64,000 nt of DNA, from contig NZ_AUFZ01000017.1 of assembly GCF_000426765.1 (NCBI RefSeq), positions 62,001-126,000 of the forward strand. The letters are read 5' to 3'. A program made the translations under genes and the position numbers. A model generated the notes under the pieces. It was not told where the DNA came from. It was given only the letters and a program-made list of their open reading frames with translations, and did not search any database. Below, piece by piece: positions 16,609 to 25,757 of the stretch. The DNA is from Vibrio litoralis DSM 17657 (GTDB lineage Bacteria; Pseudomonadota; Gammaproteobacteria; Enterobacterales; Vibrionaceae). Positions within the stretch are counted from its first letter, which is position 1; every line of letters starts with the position of its first letter.

Positions 16609-17484
16609 ATGTACCAATCAAATGATAGTAACGCGCTAAATTACTTTATCGCTCCTGAGCCAGTTTTTGAACAAGACAATGATCTTAGTGATCAAATATC
16701 ACCAAAAATTAAAGCCAAAAAGCAGGTTTTGTGCGTCAAGCAACTCACCAAAGCCTACAAGGGTGGTAAGAATGTATTAGATAACATCAGTTTTGATTTA
16801 TATGAAGGTGAGTTTGTTGCGGTAATTGGTCGCTCTGGTGCAGGTAAATCAACCATGCTACACACCTTAAACGGTACAATTAGCGCCAGCTCTGGTGAAA
16901 TTTTAGATGTCAGTGGTGAGCATGAAAATGTCATCACCATGCCTCGTAAGCAGCTACGACACTGGCGCAGCCAATGCAGCATGATTTTCCAAAACTTCTG
17001 CTTAGTACCTAGGTTAGATGTCATCACCAATGTCTTACTTGGTCGCTTAAGTCATACCCCAACATGGAAATCCATGTTTAAAGTCTTTGATGATAAAGAT
17101 CGTGTAAAAGCGATTGAATTACTGAAATGGCTAAAAATCCTCCCTCACGCTCTACAACGTGCAGAAAACCTCTCTGGCGGCCAACAACAGCGCGTCGCTA
17201 TTTGTCGAGCCTTGATGCAAGAGCCAAAAATTTTACTGGCGGATGAACCCGTTGCCTCGCTCGATCCTAAAAATACCACCCGTATCATGGACGCTCTGCA
17301 AAAAGTCAGTGGGGAGGGTATTGCCGTTATGGTAAACCTGCATTCCATCGAATTAGTTCACCAATACTGCACCCGCGTGATTGGGTTGGAAAAAGGCAAA
17401 GTAGTGTATGACGGCGCACCAGCAGGGTTAACCGATGACATTCTCCATACTCTCTACGGCGATGAAGTCGACCAGTTATCTTGA
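16609..17484 (+). CDS. phnC: Phosphonate ABC transporter, ATP-binding protein PhnC
   Basis: ATPase subunit of the PhnCDE phosphonate importer on the cytosolic face. It has Walker [10 protein letters not shown], signature LSGGQQQR, Walker [13 protein letters not shown] and the H-loop region NLHSIELV. I take ATG 16609 (291 aa) with AAGAAG upstream; a TTG at 16585 would add eight residues. The ABC core starts only near residue 40, so there is an N-terminal extension of some 35 residues compared with E. coli PhnC (about 262 aa). First gene of the block phnC-phnD-phnE-phnE, behind a candidate Pho box. Confidence 0.92.
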   Translation: MYQSNDSNALNYFIAPEPVFEQDNDLSDQISPKIKAKKQVLCVKQLTKAYKGGKNVLDNISFDLYEGEFVAVIGRSGAGKSTMLHTLNGTISASSGEILDVSGEHENVITMPRKQLRHWRSQCSMIFQNFCLVPRLDVITNVLLGRLSHTPTWKSMFKVFDDKDRVKAIELLKWLKILPHALQRAENLSGGQQQRVAICRALMQEPKILLADEPVASLDPKNTTRIMDALQKVSGEGIAVMVNLHSIELVHQYCTRVIGLEKGKVVYDGAPAGLTDDILHTLYGDEVDQLS

Positions 17485-17537
17485 TTCAGATTCTATGTTT
17501 AAAAACACACTTAAGTTCAATTGGAAAGGAACACACA

Positions 17538-18458
17538 ATGAAAAAAGTATTACCCCTTGTTGCGATTATCGCTGGAATATTTGCCACTTCTGTACAAGCT
17601 GCGCCAGAAATTAACCTTGGCGTATTAGGTGGCGAGAACTCGACCGCACAAATAGGCAATAACCAATGCGTAAAGACTTTTCTAGAAGATGAAACTGGCG
17701 CAACAGTTAACATTCGCAATGCTTCAGACTACAGCGCCGTCATCCAAGGCTTACTGGGCGATCAAGTCGACCTAGTATTAAACATGTCACCGAAATCTTT
17801 TGCATCGGTCTACTTAAAAGATAGCAGTAAAGTCGAATTGGTTGGCATTACCACCGATGATACCGACAACTCGAAAGGCTACCATTCCGTGATTCTCGTA
17901 AAAGCTGATAGTCCTTATCAAAAACTCGAAGATTTGAAGGGTAAAGTATTCTCTTTCGCTGACCCTGATTCCACCTCTGGTTTCTTAATCCCAAATAATC
18001 AGTTTGAACAAAAGCTTGGTGGCAACATGGATAATCAATTTAATGGCTTCTTCAAAAAAGTCGGCTTTTCTGGAGGCCATGAGCAAGACATTCTCGGTGT
18101 ATTGAATGGCCAATTTGATGGTGCGGTAACGTGGACATCAATGGTAGGGAATAGTGAGGATGGTTATTCCGCAGGCGCATTGCGTAAAGTCAAAAATAAT
18201 GGCTTTGATGACCTCATGTCTAATGTCCGTATTATTTGGGAATCGCCTTTAATCCCTAATGGCCCAACGATTGTGCGCGGCAATATGGATCAAACGTTAA
18301 AGCAAAATCTTATTGCCGCAGTCAAAAAGCTAGATAAAGAAAACCACTCATGTTTTGTTAAAGCAGCAGGCGGAAAACTGCATCTAGAAGATACATCGAT
18401 TGCGGAATACCAATCGGTGATTGACCTAGTAAAAGCACAGAAAAAAACGGTTCGTTAA
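17538..18458 (+). CDS. phnD: Phosphonate ABC transporter, substrate-binding protein PhnD
   Basis: A 306-residue periplasmic binding protein. The start is ATG 17538 after GGAAAGGA; an open frame continues further upstream but overlaps phnC and lacks a signal. The signal peptide MKKVLPLVAIIAGIFATSVQA is cleaved before APE. Family motifs: DYSAVIQGLLGDQVDL, DPDSTSGFLIPN and ESPLIPNGP, as in PhnD, where the Ser/Thr stretch binds the phosphonate group. It is followed by a terminator-like hairpin before the permease genes, which would let the binding protein be made in excess. Confidence 0.93.
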   Translation: MKKVLPLVAIIAGIFATSVQAAPEINLGVLGGENSTAQIGNNQCVKTFLEDETGATVNIRNASDYSAVIQGLLGDQVDLVLNMSPKSFASVYLKDSSKVELVGITTDDTDNSKGYHSVILVKADSPYQKLEDLKGKVFSFADPDSTSGFLIPNNQFEQKLGGNMDNQFNGFFKKVGFSGGHEQDILGVLNGQFDGAVTWTSMVGNSEDGYSAGALRKVKNNGFDDLMSNVRIIWESPLIPNGPTIVRGNMDQTLKQNLIAAVKKLDKENHSCFVKAAGGKLHLEDTSIAEYQSVIDLVKAQKKTVR

Positions 18459-18469
18459 TCCACTTAACC

Positions 18470-18521
18470 TGGCCACTTATTTATTCGTCTGACAGTAGAC
18501 CTTTAATAGTGGCCAATTTTT
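18470..18521 (+). terminator. Intercistronic terminator-like hairpin between phnD and phnE
   Basis: TGGCCACT (18470-18477) and AGTGGCCA (18508-18515) form an 8-bp perfect stem around a 30-nt loop, followed by ATTTTTC. The position between the binding-protein and permease genes suggests partial termination or mRNA 3'-end protection. Confidence 0.6.
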
Positions 18522-18557
18522 CATCTTTGATGCCTACATTACAACGGAAAAATTATT

Positions 18558-19433
18558 TTGGATAAGCAGTTTGAACATTATTATCACCAGGTGCGTTCAA
18601 AGCAAAAGCGTGATGCTTTAATGTGGTCAGGTCTATTTATGTTGTTATACCTGACATCTGGCTACTTCGCTGAATTTAGCTTGGCAAAGGTTATCAGCAG
18701 TGCACCACATTTCTTTGATTATTTGGCTGATACGGTTCCCGTTCTAAAGTGGGATGTCCTGTTTGATGGGCGTGATGCCAATGGCCATGCGGTTGAAGGC
18801 TCGCTAATTTATTGGGGATATAGGCTACCAATTCAACTGCCATTATTGTGGGAAACCTTTTGTGTTGCCATTGCAGCAACGGTAGTCTCAGCCATTGTTG
18901 CGACTTTTTTAGCTTTCTTTGCCGCCAATAATACTTATGCTCCTGCTGGAGTACGTTGGGCCATCCGGTCCTTTGTCGCCTTTTTACGAACGATGCCAGA
19001 GTTGGCCTGGGCAGTTATGTTTGTTATGGCTTATGGTGTCGGCGCCTTACCCGGTTTTATCGCTTTAGCATTGCATACTGTTGGCAGTTTAACCAAGCTT
19101 TTCTATGAAGCAATTGAAACCGCATCTATGGATCCAGTCAGAGGCTTGCGTGCCTGTGGCGGAAACCGATGGGAGAATGTTCGTTTTGGCATTTGGCCAC
19201 AAGTAAAACCCATCATCATGTCATACAGCTTTTTAAGACTAGAAGTAAACTTCCGGTCATCCACCATTCTGGGGTTAGTTGGCGCTGGCGGAATAGGGCA
19301 AGAACTAATGACCAATATAAAACTCGACCGCTATGATCAAGTCAGCATGACACTACTGCTCATTATCATAGTGGTATCACTTCTCGATTCTATTTCTGGT
19401 TACTTACGCCAAAAAGTATTAGGGGAATCATAA
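18558..19433 (+). CDS. phnE: Phosphonate ABC transporter, permease PhnE (first)
   Basis: A 291-residue inner-membrane permease with about six helices. The EAA-type cytoplasmic loop (EVNFRSSTILGLVGAGGIGQEL, in outline) lies near residues 225-250, where PhnC docks. The start is TTG 18558, the only reasonable start before the first helix. It is followed after 1 bp by a second permease of the same family, so the transporter is probably a PhnE1/PhnE2 heterodimer rather than a homodimer. Confidence 0.9.
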   Translation: MDKQFEHYYHQVRSKQKRDALMWSGLFMLLYLTSGYFAEFSLAKVISSAPHFFDYLADTVPVLKWDVLFDGRDANGHAVEGSLIYWGYRLPIQLPLLWETFCVAIAATVVSAIVATFLAFFAANNTYAPAGVRWAIRSFVAFLRTMPELAWAVMFVMAYGVGALPGFIALALHTVGSLTKLFYEAIETASMDPVRGLRACGGNRWENVRFGIWPQVKPIIMSYSFLRLEVNFRSSTILGLVGAGGIGQELMTNIKLDRYDQVSMTLLLIIIVVSLLDSISGYLRQKVLGES

Positions 19434-19434
19434 T

Positions 19435-20328
19435 ATGATAGCCAATACCCAGTTCGATCATAATGTAAATTTAGATGTTTGGCGTGAAGAGCATCAAGCC
19501 ATTTTTTCTCAGCAACAACGCTATCTAAAGAAACTTGCGATAATTGGTGTCTCAATTGTACTGTTCTACCTATTCTTCTTTAATCAGTTCGGCGTTAACA
19601 ACCAAGTTTTCATCAATGGCAGCCAACAGTTAATGCGTTATTTTTCAAATATGTTTGTTTGGAAAGATTTTTCTAACTGGCCATTCAGTTATTACTACAG
19701 CCAAATATTAATTACTTTAGCGATTGTATTTGGAGGTACCATTACCGCGTCTTTGGTTGCGCTTCCTCTTTCATTTTTTGCTTCTCGCAACATTATGAAA
19801 GGGCCGTTTACAATTATTGCCTATACGCTGCGTAAAATTTTTGATGTATTACGTGGCATTGATATGGCGATATGGGGCATGATCTTTGTTCGCGCGATTG
19901 GCATGGGGCCATTAGCCGGGGTGATGGCGATATTTATTCAAGATTTAGGATTACTGGGTAAATTATTTGCAGAGGGGCACGAAGCTGCCGATGAAAAGCC
20001 TTCTCGCGGTCTAACCGCCGTAGGAGCGGCAAGCCTACAAAAGCATCGATTTGCTATTTTCACTCAATCATTTCCAACTTTCTTAGCATTGAGCTTATAT
20101 CAAATTGAGTCGAATACGCGTTCTGCCGCCGTACTAGGCTTTGTCGGGGCTGGCGGTATTGGTTTAGTCTATGCTGAAAATATGCGTTTATGGAACTGGG
20201 ATGTAGTAATGTTCATTACCTTAAACTTGGTAGTGATTGTGATGATAATGGACATGATCTCATCCAAACTACGACAAAAGTATATTGTTGGAGAAGACGT
20301 TCCGCTGTTTGAAAGAAAACAACGATAA
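19435..20328 (+). CDS. phnE: Phosphonate ABC transporter, permease PhnE (second)
   Basis: A 297-residue paralogue of the preceding gene with the same EAA loop pattern (ESNTRSAAVLGFVGAGGIG, near residues 220-238) and about six membrane helices. It starts one base after the first permease ends (ATG 19435), so translation is coupled. The N-terminal 35 residues are soluble and not shared with the first permease. Last gene of the importer block; a hairpin follows the stop. Confidence 0.9.
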   Translation: MIANTQFDHNVNLDVWREEHQAIFSQQQRYLKKLAIIGVSIVLFYLFFFNQFGVNNQVFINGSQQLMRYFSNMFVWKDFSNWPFSYYYSQILITLAIVFGGTITASLVALPLSFFASRNIMKGPFTIIAYTLRKIFDVLRGIDMAIWGMIFVRAIGMGPLAGVMAIFIQDLGLLGKLFAEGHEAADEKPSRGLTAVGAASLQKHRFAIFTQSFPTFLALSLYQIESNTRSAAVLGFVGAGGIGLVYAENMRLWNWDVVMFITLNLVVIVMIMDMISSKLRQKYIVGEDVPLFERKQR

Positions 20329-20335
20329 TAAACTG

Positions 20336-20369
20336 AAATTGGAGAGAAGCATGTTCTTCCCTCCAATTT
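20336..20369. terminator. Hairpin between convergent phnE and GST genes
   Basis: AAATTGGAG pairs with CTCCAATTT, with further AAG/CTT pairing inside. The run of T is short, so it is a weak bidirectional terminator at best. It overlaps the stop codon of the GST gene. Confidence 0.5.
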
Positions 20370-21045
20370 AACCTGCTTTGGATTCCATCAAAATATCTCT
20401 ACGATTAACCAGCCATAACTCATGCTTTGTCATCACTTTACTGAACATTTTGCTCTGTAAGTATTGATTTAGCCATTGTCGCAATTTGGGATAGGGCGAC
20501 TGTAGATACCACTGCCTTTCCACTCGGGCAAATTGACGAATAAAGGGCAGTAAGGCTAAATCGGCAAGGCATTCTTGGTCGGCCATTAAAAAGGAATGTT
20601 GAGTTAAGCGATCTTCTAATTCACAAAGGTATTTCTCACAGGCTTGTCGACATGCAACTAGGTTTGGTTCGTGGTAACGCTTAGCTGCACGGTAGGCTTC
20701 CAAACACGGTTTAAACTCAGTATCAAACTGGTGAATAAGACCGCGTATCGAATCTAACATATCCGGATTCGTGCTCAACAATAAATCCTCTGGATCATTT
20801 TCACTCAGCGCCCATAACATCACTTCTGAGCTTTCTTCTATTACTGTGCCGTGACTTGTGACAACAACTGGAACTGTGCCTTTTGGTGAGACTTCTAACA
20901 TTTCAGGCGGTTTATCACTTAATACTATATCGCGCAGTAGCACAGGTACTTGTGAACGATATATTGCCATTCTCGCTCGCATGGCAAATGGGCAGTTTCT
21001 CAGAGAGTAGAGGACAGGTAACGATCCACTTAAGTTTGTATTCAT
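20368..21045 (-). CDS. Glutathione S-transferase family protein
   Basis: A 225-residue cytosolic protein with an N-terminal thioredoxin-like domain (residues 9-85: YSLRNCPFAMRARMAIY, then SPKGTVPVVV and the glutathione contact IEESSEVMLWAL) and an all-helical C-terminal GST domain. CPFA in place of CPYC suggests a Cys- or Ser-type GST. A good ribosome site, AGGAAAT, precedes ATG 21045. It lies between the two phosphonate blocks on the opposite strand, with no evident link to phosphonate use. The substrate is unknown. Confidence 0.85.
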   Translation of the reverse strand: MNTNLSGSLPVLYSLRNCPFAMRARMAIYRSQVPVLLRDIVLSDKPPEMLEVSPKGTVPVVVTSHGTVIEESSEVMLWALSENDPEDLLLSTNPDMLDSIRGLIHQFDTEFKPCLEAYRAAKRYHEPNLVACRQACEKYLCELEDRLTQHSFLMADQECLADLALLPFIRQFARVERQWYLQSPYPKLRQWLNQYLQSKMFSKVMTKHELWLVNRRDILMESKAG

Positions 21046-21201
21046 TATGATTTCCTCTACGCTTATGGTTCAAATTAATCACTTCCCTGATAAAAATACC
21101 GCGATTAAACCAAAGATAATAGATTAATTGCCCCCAATGATACTCATCATCTACAGATCAAGGTATCATGCCGCCTTTAAAGTTATACGAGACTCCGAGT
21201 T

Positions 21202-23499
21202 ATGAATCCAAAGATTGAATTATTAGCCCCAGGTGGCGATATTGATGCCATTAAAGCCGCCATTATTGCAGGCGCTGACGCCGTTTACTGCGGCCTAGAT
21301 ACCTTTAATGCCCGTAACCGTGCGTCTAATATTTCCTTTGATCAACTCGTTGGCGCGATCCGACTCGCTCACCAATATGATTGTAAAATATTTCTCACTT
21401 TGAATATTGTCATATTAGAAAGTGAATTTAAAACGGTCGTTAAGCTGCTTAACCGCCTTGCCAATACCACACTAGATGGTGTTATCGTACAAGATATAGG
21501 TTTATTGTACGTATTGCGTGAATACTTCCCAACGCTTGATATTCATGCCTCTACTCAGCTAACGACTCACAATGTAGGCCAAATTCCGTTTCTTAAAAAG
21601 CTCGGTGCCAGCCGTGTCAATTTATCACGAGAAATGAACCTACGTGAGATCACCGCGATCACTAAGGTTTCTAATGAGCATGACGTACTCGTGGAAGTAT
21701 TTGTACATGGTTCATTGTGTGTGGCGTTTTCTGGGTTATGTTATTCAACATCAGCTACCGCTGGTAACTCAGGTAACCGCGGTCGTTGTAGCCAAGCCTG
21801 TCGTGAAGAGTATGAAACGACGGAATCAGGTCACAATTTTCCACTGAATATCAAAGACAATTCCGCTTTCTTCGATCTACCGGCGTTAATCGACGCGGGC
21901 GTTCATTCATTTAAAGTAGAAGGGCGCATTAAAGGCGCTAGCTATGTTCATACCGTTATCGACAGCTTCCGTAAACAAATCGATGGCTATATAGAAACAG
22001 GTGAACTGACTCAAGATGGCGAGCGTTTATATAAAGTATTTAATCGTGATTTTACCAATGCCTTCTTACGCGGTGATTTAAACCAATCTATGTTTATTGA
22101 TAACCCTCGTGATAACTCAAAAAATCACATTATCGATAAATTTAAAGCCGACAAAGATGAAATCATTTCAGTGGTGCAGATCTTTGATGCTAAAAAGCAA
22201 TTGCATGAAGAAAAGCAACAGATCAACGCTACGGTCGATGAAAAAATCGCGCAAGTCAGTATTGAGAAAATAAAACTTAAATTGCATTTCGCTAGCCAAA
22301 AAGATCAACCTTTAACGCTTACCGTCACGACAGAGCAAAATGCAAGTGCACTTCCTAATAGCCCAGCGACAACAAAGACAGCCGTATTCACTTCAAACAG
22401 TTTAATGGCTGAAAGTGAGAAGCTGAGTGTCGATAAAGAGGCAGTTGAGAAGCGCTTCAAAAACATTAATAACGCTAACTATGAACTCGTTGAGTTCGAT
22501 GTAGAGCAAGTTGCCGATGGATTAAGCATTCCATATCGTGAAATTACCGCGCTTAAAAATGAATTACTTGCTTACTTGAATGACGGCATCAAGCCAGTAG
22601 CAGAAGTCACACTACCTAAACTTGAACGTCATGCGAAACCAGCCGATCAAAAACCGGAACTGTCGATTCTTATTTGTGATGAAGACGATGCTGCGTTGGT
22701 GGGTGAAACTGATGCTGACATCTACTTTAAACTACCGGATGCCTACAAGCGCGGCTGCACAAAATTCGTGACATTTTTCCAAGAGAATCCACGCTTAATT
22801 CCGTGGTTCCCACCAGTATTAATTGGTAAAGACTTCGATGTTGCACTGAATATTTTGCAAGAAGTAAAGCCTGAGCTAATCGTAACCAACAATACCGGTA
22901 TTGCTTATCATGCTGAACGCTTAGGCATTAAATGGATTGCAGGGCCACTGTTAAATACAACCAACTCTTACGCGCTTTTATCATTCCAACAGAACTTTGG
23001 TTGTAGTGGTGCGTTTATTTCAAATGAGATAAGCCGTCAACAAATCCGCCACATTGCAAGACCAAAGAACTTCAAAATGATGTACAGCATCTACCATCCA
23101 ATCTTGTTGATGGCAAGCCGTCAGTGCTTCTTCCAACAAAGTGTCGGTTGTGAAAAACCACGTATCGATAATGGTTGTATGTTGTCATGTGATAAAAAGA
23201 CGAGCATCAAAAATTTAAAAGGTGACTCTTTCGCGATTGATAAGCAAAAGGGCGGGTATCCAAGCATTTATAACCAAGATCAGTTCCTAAACACCGATAT
23301 TATCGATGATTTAAGCGACCTGTTTGATGGCTTCATGATTGACCTTACCGAGATTGGTGCTGGCAATAAGCAATTACCAAGCAAAGTAGAGCTTATTAAA
23401 CAATTTGAAGCTGTACTAAATGGTGAAACAGCCGCTAGTCAGGCGCTCTATGAAATGGTGCCAAGCTCGACCAATCAGCAATATCACAATGGGTTGTAA
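21202..23499 (+). CDS. rlhA: U32 peptidase-family protein, probable RlhA (23S rRNA C2501 hydroxylation)
   Basis: A 765-residue protein of the U32 family. It begins KIELLAPGGDIDAIKAAI, has the family Cys cluster GNSGNRGRCSQACR near residue 190, and a second Cys group near 650-660 (GCEKPRIDNGCMLSCDK). E. coli RlhA (YdcP), which makes 5-hydroxycytidine at 23S C2501, is the best match I can name, but this protein is about 110 residues longer. The middle (roughly 330-470) is charged and less conserved. Vibrio relatives are usually annotated only as U32 peptidases. It separates phnE from phnF and has its own terminator. Confidence 0.7.
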   Translation: MNPKIELLAPGGDIDAIKAAIIAGADAVYCGLDTFNARNRASNISFDQLVGAIRLAHQYDCKIFLTLNIVILESEFKTVVKLLNRLANTTLDGVIVQDIGLLYVLREYFPTLDIHASTQLTTHNVGQIPFLKKLGASRVNLSREMNLREITAITKVSNEHDVLVEVFVHGSLCVAFSGLCYSTSATAGNSGNRGRCSQACREEYETTESGHNFPLNIKDNSAFFDLPALIDAGVHSFKVEGRIKGASYVHTVIDSFRKQIDGYIETGELTQDGERLYKVFNRDFTNAFLRGDLNQSMFIDNPRDNSKNHIIDKFKADKDEIISVVQIFDAKKQLHEEKQQINATVDEKIAQVSIEKIKLKLHFASQKDQPLTLTVTTEQNASALPNSPATTKTAVFTSNSLMAESEKLSVDKEAVEKRFKNINNANYELVEFDVEQVADGLSIPYREITALKNELLAYLNDGIKPVAEVTLPKLERHAKPADQKPELSILICDEDDAALVGETDADIYFKLPDAYKRGCTKFVTFFQENPRLIPWFPPVLIGKDFDVALNILQEVKPELIVTNNTGIAYHAERLGIKWIAGPLLNTTNSYALLSFQQNFGCSGAFISNEISRQQIRHIARPKNFKMMYSIYHPILLMASRQCFFQQSVGCEKPRIDNGCMLSCDKKTSIKNLKGDSFAIDKQKGGYPSIYNQDQFLNTDIIDDLSDLFDGFMIDLTEIGAGNKQLPSKVELIKQFEAVLNGETAASQALYEMVPSSTNQQYHNGL

Positions 23500-23534
23500 G
23501 CGTTAGATTAACGTTAACTACACCATAAACATCG

Positions 23535-23567
23535 AAAGCCAGTTACCGAGTAGGTGCTGGCTTTTTT
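23535..23567 (+). terminator. Rho-independent terminator of the U32-family gene
   Basis: AAAGCCAG and CTGGCTTT form an 8-bp stem, extended by a few inner pairs, followed by TTTTTTG. Confidence 0.85.
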
Positions 23568-23716
23568 GTTGATTAAAATTTTAACCCAACATCAGCAAGT
23601 TCATCTATCTCATGAACCTTATGTGACAAACACATCTAGACAAGTTCCACGCAACTGCCTTTAAAAACCATTTAAGCATTAATAATCAAATGGTTAATAA
23701 ACCCAACAAGTCCTCG

Positions 23717-23756
23717 ATCGACATTTCTTCGACATAAAACAGCCATGTAACTGTCA
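23717..23756 (+). promoter_or_regulatory. Four-unit PhoB array upstream of the phnF-P operon
   Basis: Four 7-bp units in exact 11-bp phase: TCGACAT (23717), TCGACAT (23728), CAGCCAT (23739) and CTGTCAT (23750), separated by TTCT, AAAA and GTAA. The last equals the Pho-box unit exactly, and all share the G-x-CAT core positions. Two tandem Pho boxes would thus lie about 100 bp before phnF. The rest of the 23568-23716 stretch shows nothing else I can support. Confidence 0.7.
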
Positions 23757-23857
23757 TATTTCACCATCAATATGGGTTTCAACAGCAAGCGAAAGTCGTT
23801 TCTTTTTTGCTTGTCTAGATAAGTCGCAAGGTCTGTGGCCTGAGGGAGTGGAATGAC

Positions 23858-24553
23858 ATGTCGGTGTATTTAGATATTGCCCATACGCTGGAGCAAGAGA
23901 TCTCTAACCAATATTCCGCTGGAGATTACTTGCCCTCGGAAAAGATGTTGGCAGAGCGCTTTGATGTGAATCGACACACGGTTCGTCGAGCGGTTGATGA
24001 ATTAGTCATACTTGGCAAAGTTCATCGTCAACAAGGCAAAGGTTGCATGGTACTTGCTCAGCCAGTGAGCTATCCATTACATGCCAATGCCGCTTTTACC
24101 AGTAATCTAATCGATCAAGGTTCTCTGCCTCGTAGCGAAGTGCTGAAAGCACAATTGATCAATGCCAATTCGGATTTAGCACAGCAACTCAATGTTGAAC
24201 TCGATAGTCGTATTATTCACATTCGAACTTTACGTAAAGTCGATGGCAAACCAATGGCAATGATTGAGCAATACCTTGCCAATCTAAACTGGTGGCCAGT
24301 GTTGCAGAACTTCAAATCAGGCTCTTTACATCAATTTTTACGTGAACATTTGGGGGTGAATCTAACCCGTCATAAAACACGAATCAGTGCCAACCCACCC
24401 AATAATCAAACTTGTCGACTATTGCAGATAACTCCTTCGTTGCCGTTACTTACGGTGAAAACCCTTAATGTGATCAGCGGAACCAATACTATAGCGGAAT
24501 ATTCCTGCTCAAGTACTCGTTCTGATCTGATGGAACTTGTTGTGGACCATTAA
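23858..24553 (+). CDS. phnF: Phosphonate operon regulator PhnF (GntR/HutC family)
   Basis: A 231-residue repressor. The GntR winged HTH is at residues 5-68 (YSAGDYLPSEKMLAERFDVNRHTVRRAVDEL, in outline) and a C-terminal UTRA ligand-binding domain runs from about 85. Typical UTRA landmarks: RTLRKVDGKPMAMIEQYL and TRISANPPN. First gene of the C-P lyase operon; the next gene begins directly after its stop. It probably tunes the operon in response to a phosphonate or pathway intermediate, on top of PhoB activation. The start is ATG 23858 after GAGGGAG. Confidence 0.92.
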   Translation: MSVYLDIAHTLEQEISNQYSAGDYLPSEKMLAERFDVNRHTVRRAVDELVILGKVHRQQGKGCMVLAQPVSYPLHANAAFTSNLIDQGSLPRSEVLKAQLINANSDLAQQLNVELDSRIIHIRTLRKVDGKPMAMIEQYLANLNWWPVLQNFKSGSLHQFLREHLGVNLTRHKTRISANPPNNQTCRLLQITPSLPLLTVKTLNVISGTNTIAEYSCSSTRSDLMELVVDH

Positions 24554-25021
24554 ATGAAAACTGATGAATTAACCGCCCAAAACCAAAGCCAACGTCAGCA
24601 ATGGATGTCTGCACTGGCGACAGCAGATTTCGAGCAACTGAGTGAGCTTTGGAAAAGCCAATCTTTTACGCCTAATTATCAGCTGATCCGAGCACCAGAA
24701 ATCGGTTTAGCTCAAGTTCAGGCTCGTATGGGCGGAACCGGAAACCGCTTTAATGTTACCGATGTCACCGTGACCCGTTGTGTCGTCAAACTAGAAAGTG
24801 GCGATCTTGGTTATAGCTACTTATCAGGTCGAAACAAACCTCATGCAGAGCTTGCCGCAGTGATTGATGGCTTGATGCAATCAGAGACTTACCAGCAAGA
24901 ATTAATGATGAGCGTTATTGAACCACTACAAACTACTCGGGCGCAAAAGCATCAACTCCGTCAGCAGCAGGTGGCGATCAGTAAAGTGGATTTCTTTACC
25001 TTAGTAAGAGGTGAAGACTAG
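24554..25021 (+). CDS. phnG: C-P lyase core subunit PhnG
   Basis: A 155-residue subunit of the PhnGHIJ core complex, which with PhnI displaces adenine from ATP to attach the phosphonate to ribose triphosphate. The segment GLAQVQARMGGTGNRFNVTDVTVTRC (outline) near residues 55-80 and GYSYLSGRN at about 94 are family marks. Its ATG follows the phnF stop codon without a gap. Length matches E. coli PhnG (150). Confidence 0.93.
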   Translation: MKTDELTAQNQSQRQQWMSALATADFEQLSELWKSQSFTPNYQLIRAPEIGLAQVQARMGGTGNRFNVTDVTVTRCVVKLESGDLGYSYLSGRNKPHAELAAVIDGLMQSETYQQELMMSVIEPLQTTRAQKHQLRQQQVAISKVDFFTLVRGED

Positions 25022-25076
25022 ATTCACGCTGAAAATCAAATAACGGAATACACAATTTTATTAATTAGGAGTCCAC

Positions 25077-25757
25077 ATGAGCGCAATAGCCGCTGGTTTT
25101 GGCGACACCATACATGACAGTCAATACTGTTTTAGAGAATTACTCACCGCAATGTCACAACCTGGCACTTTGGTTGAGCTTAATTTAGCGCAAGGATTTG
25201 GCGGTATGATGCCAGCTTCTACACAAGTTTTACTCGCACTGGCCGATAACAGCACGCCGGTATGGTTATCCAATGCATTTGCCAGTGATATCGCCATCAA
25301 AGAAAACCTAAATTTCCACCTTGGCTGTGCAATTTTATCAAGTCAAAAGGGTGCGGAACCGTTATCAGAAATTCAGCAGAAGCCGAGCTTTGGCGTGATT
25401 AGTCAACAAGATATGGAGAACTTTGATTGGTCACAAACCTCATTTTATGTCGGATGTGAAGAATACCCAGACCGCAGCACTACCGTGATCGTAGAGGTCG
25501 CCGGCTTATCGACTGTACCTTGCTCGCTATCCGAATCTGATACTGAATCTCAAGTTGTTTTGTGTCTTTCAGGACCAGGAATTGAGCATGAGGCTAGGGT
25601 AGTCGTGCAATCTTTATCCCCGACAGCCATCAGCGCCATGTTATCGCAACGAAAAACGCACAAATTCCCATTAGGGTTAGATTTTATCTTGGTTAGTGGC
25701 GAGCAAGTTGTAGCACTGCCTCGCTCAACGACTGTGGAGGTGATGCCATGTATGTAG
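25077..25757 (+). CDS. phnH: C-P lyase core subunit PhnH
   Basis: A 226-residue subunit of the C-P lyase core, related in fold to PLP enzymes but without cofactor. It opens with FGDTIHDSQYCFRELLTAMSQPG, the PhnH N-terminus, and ends LPLGLDFILVSGEQVVALPRST-like. Good Shine-Dalgarno AGGAG before ATG 25077; its last ten bases overlap phnI. Somewhat longer than E. coli PhnH (194). Confidence 0.92.
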   Translation: MSAIAAGFGDTIHDSQYCFRELLTAMSQPGTLVELNLAQGFGGMMPASTQVLLALADNSTPVWLSNAFASDIAIKENLNFHLGCAILSSQKGAEPLSEIQQKPSFGVISQQDMENFDWSQTSFYVGCEEYPDRSTTVIVEVAGLSTVPCSLSESDTESQVVLCLSGPGIEHEARVVVQSLSPTAISAMLSQRKTHKFPLGLDFILVSGEQVVALPRSTTVEVMPCM

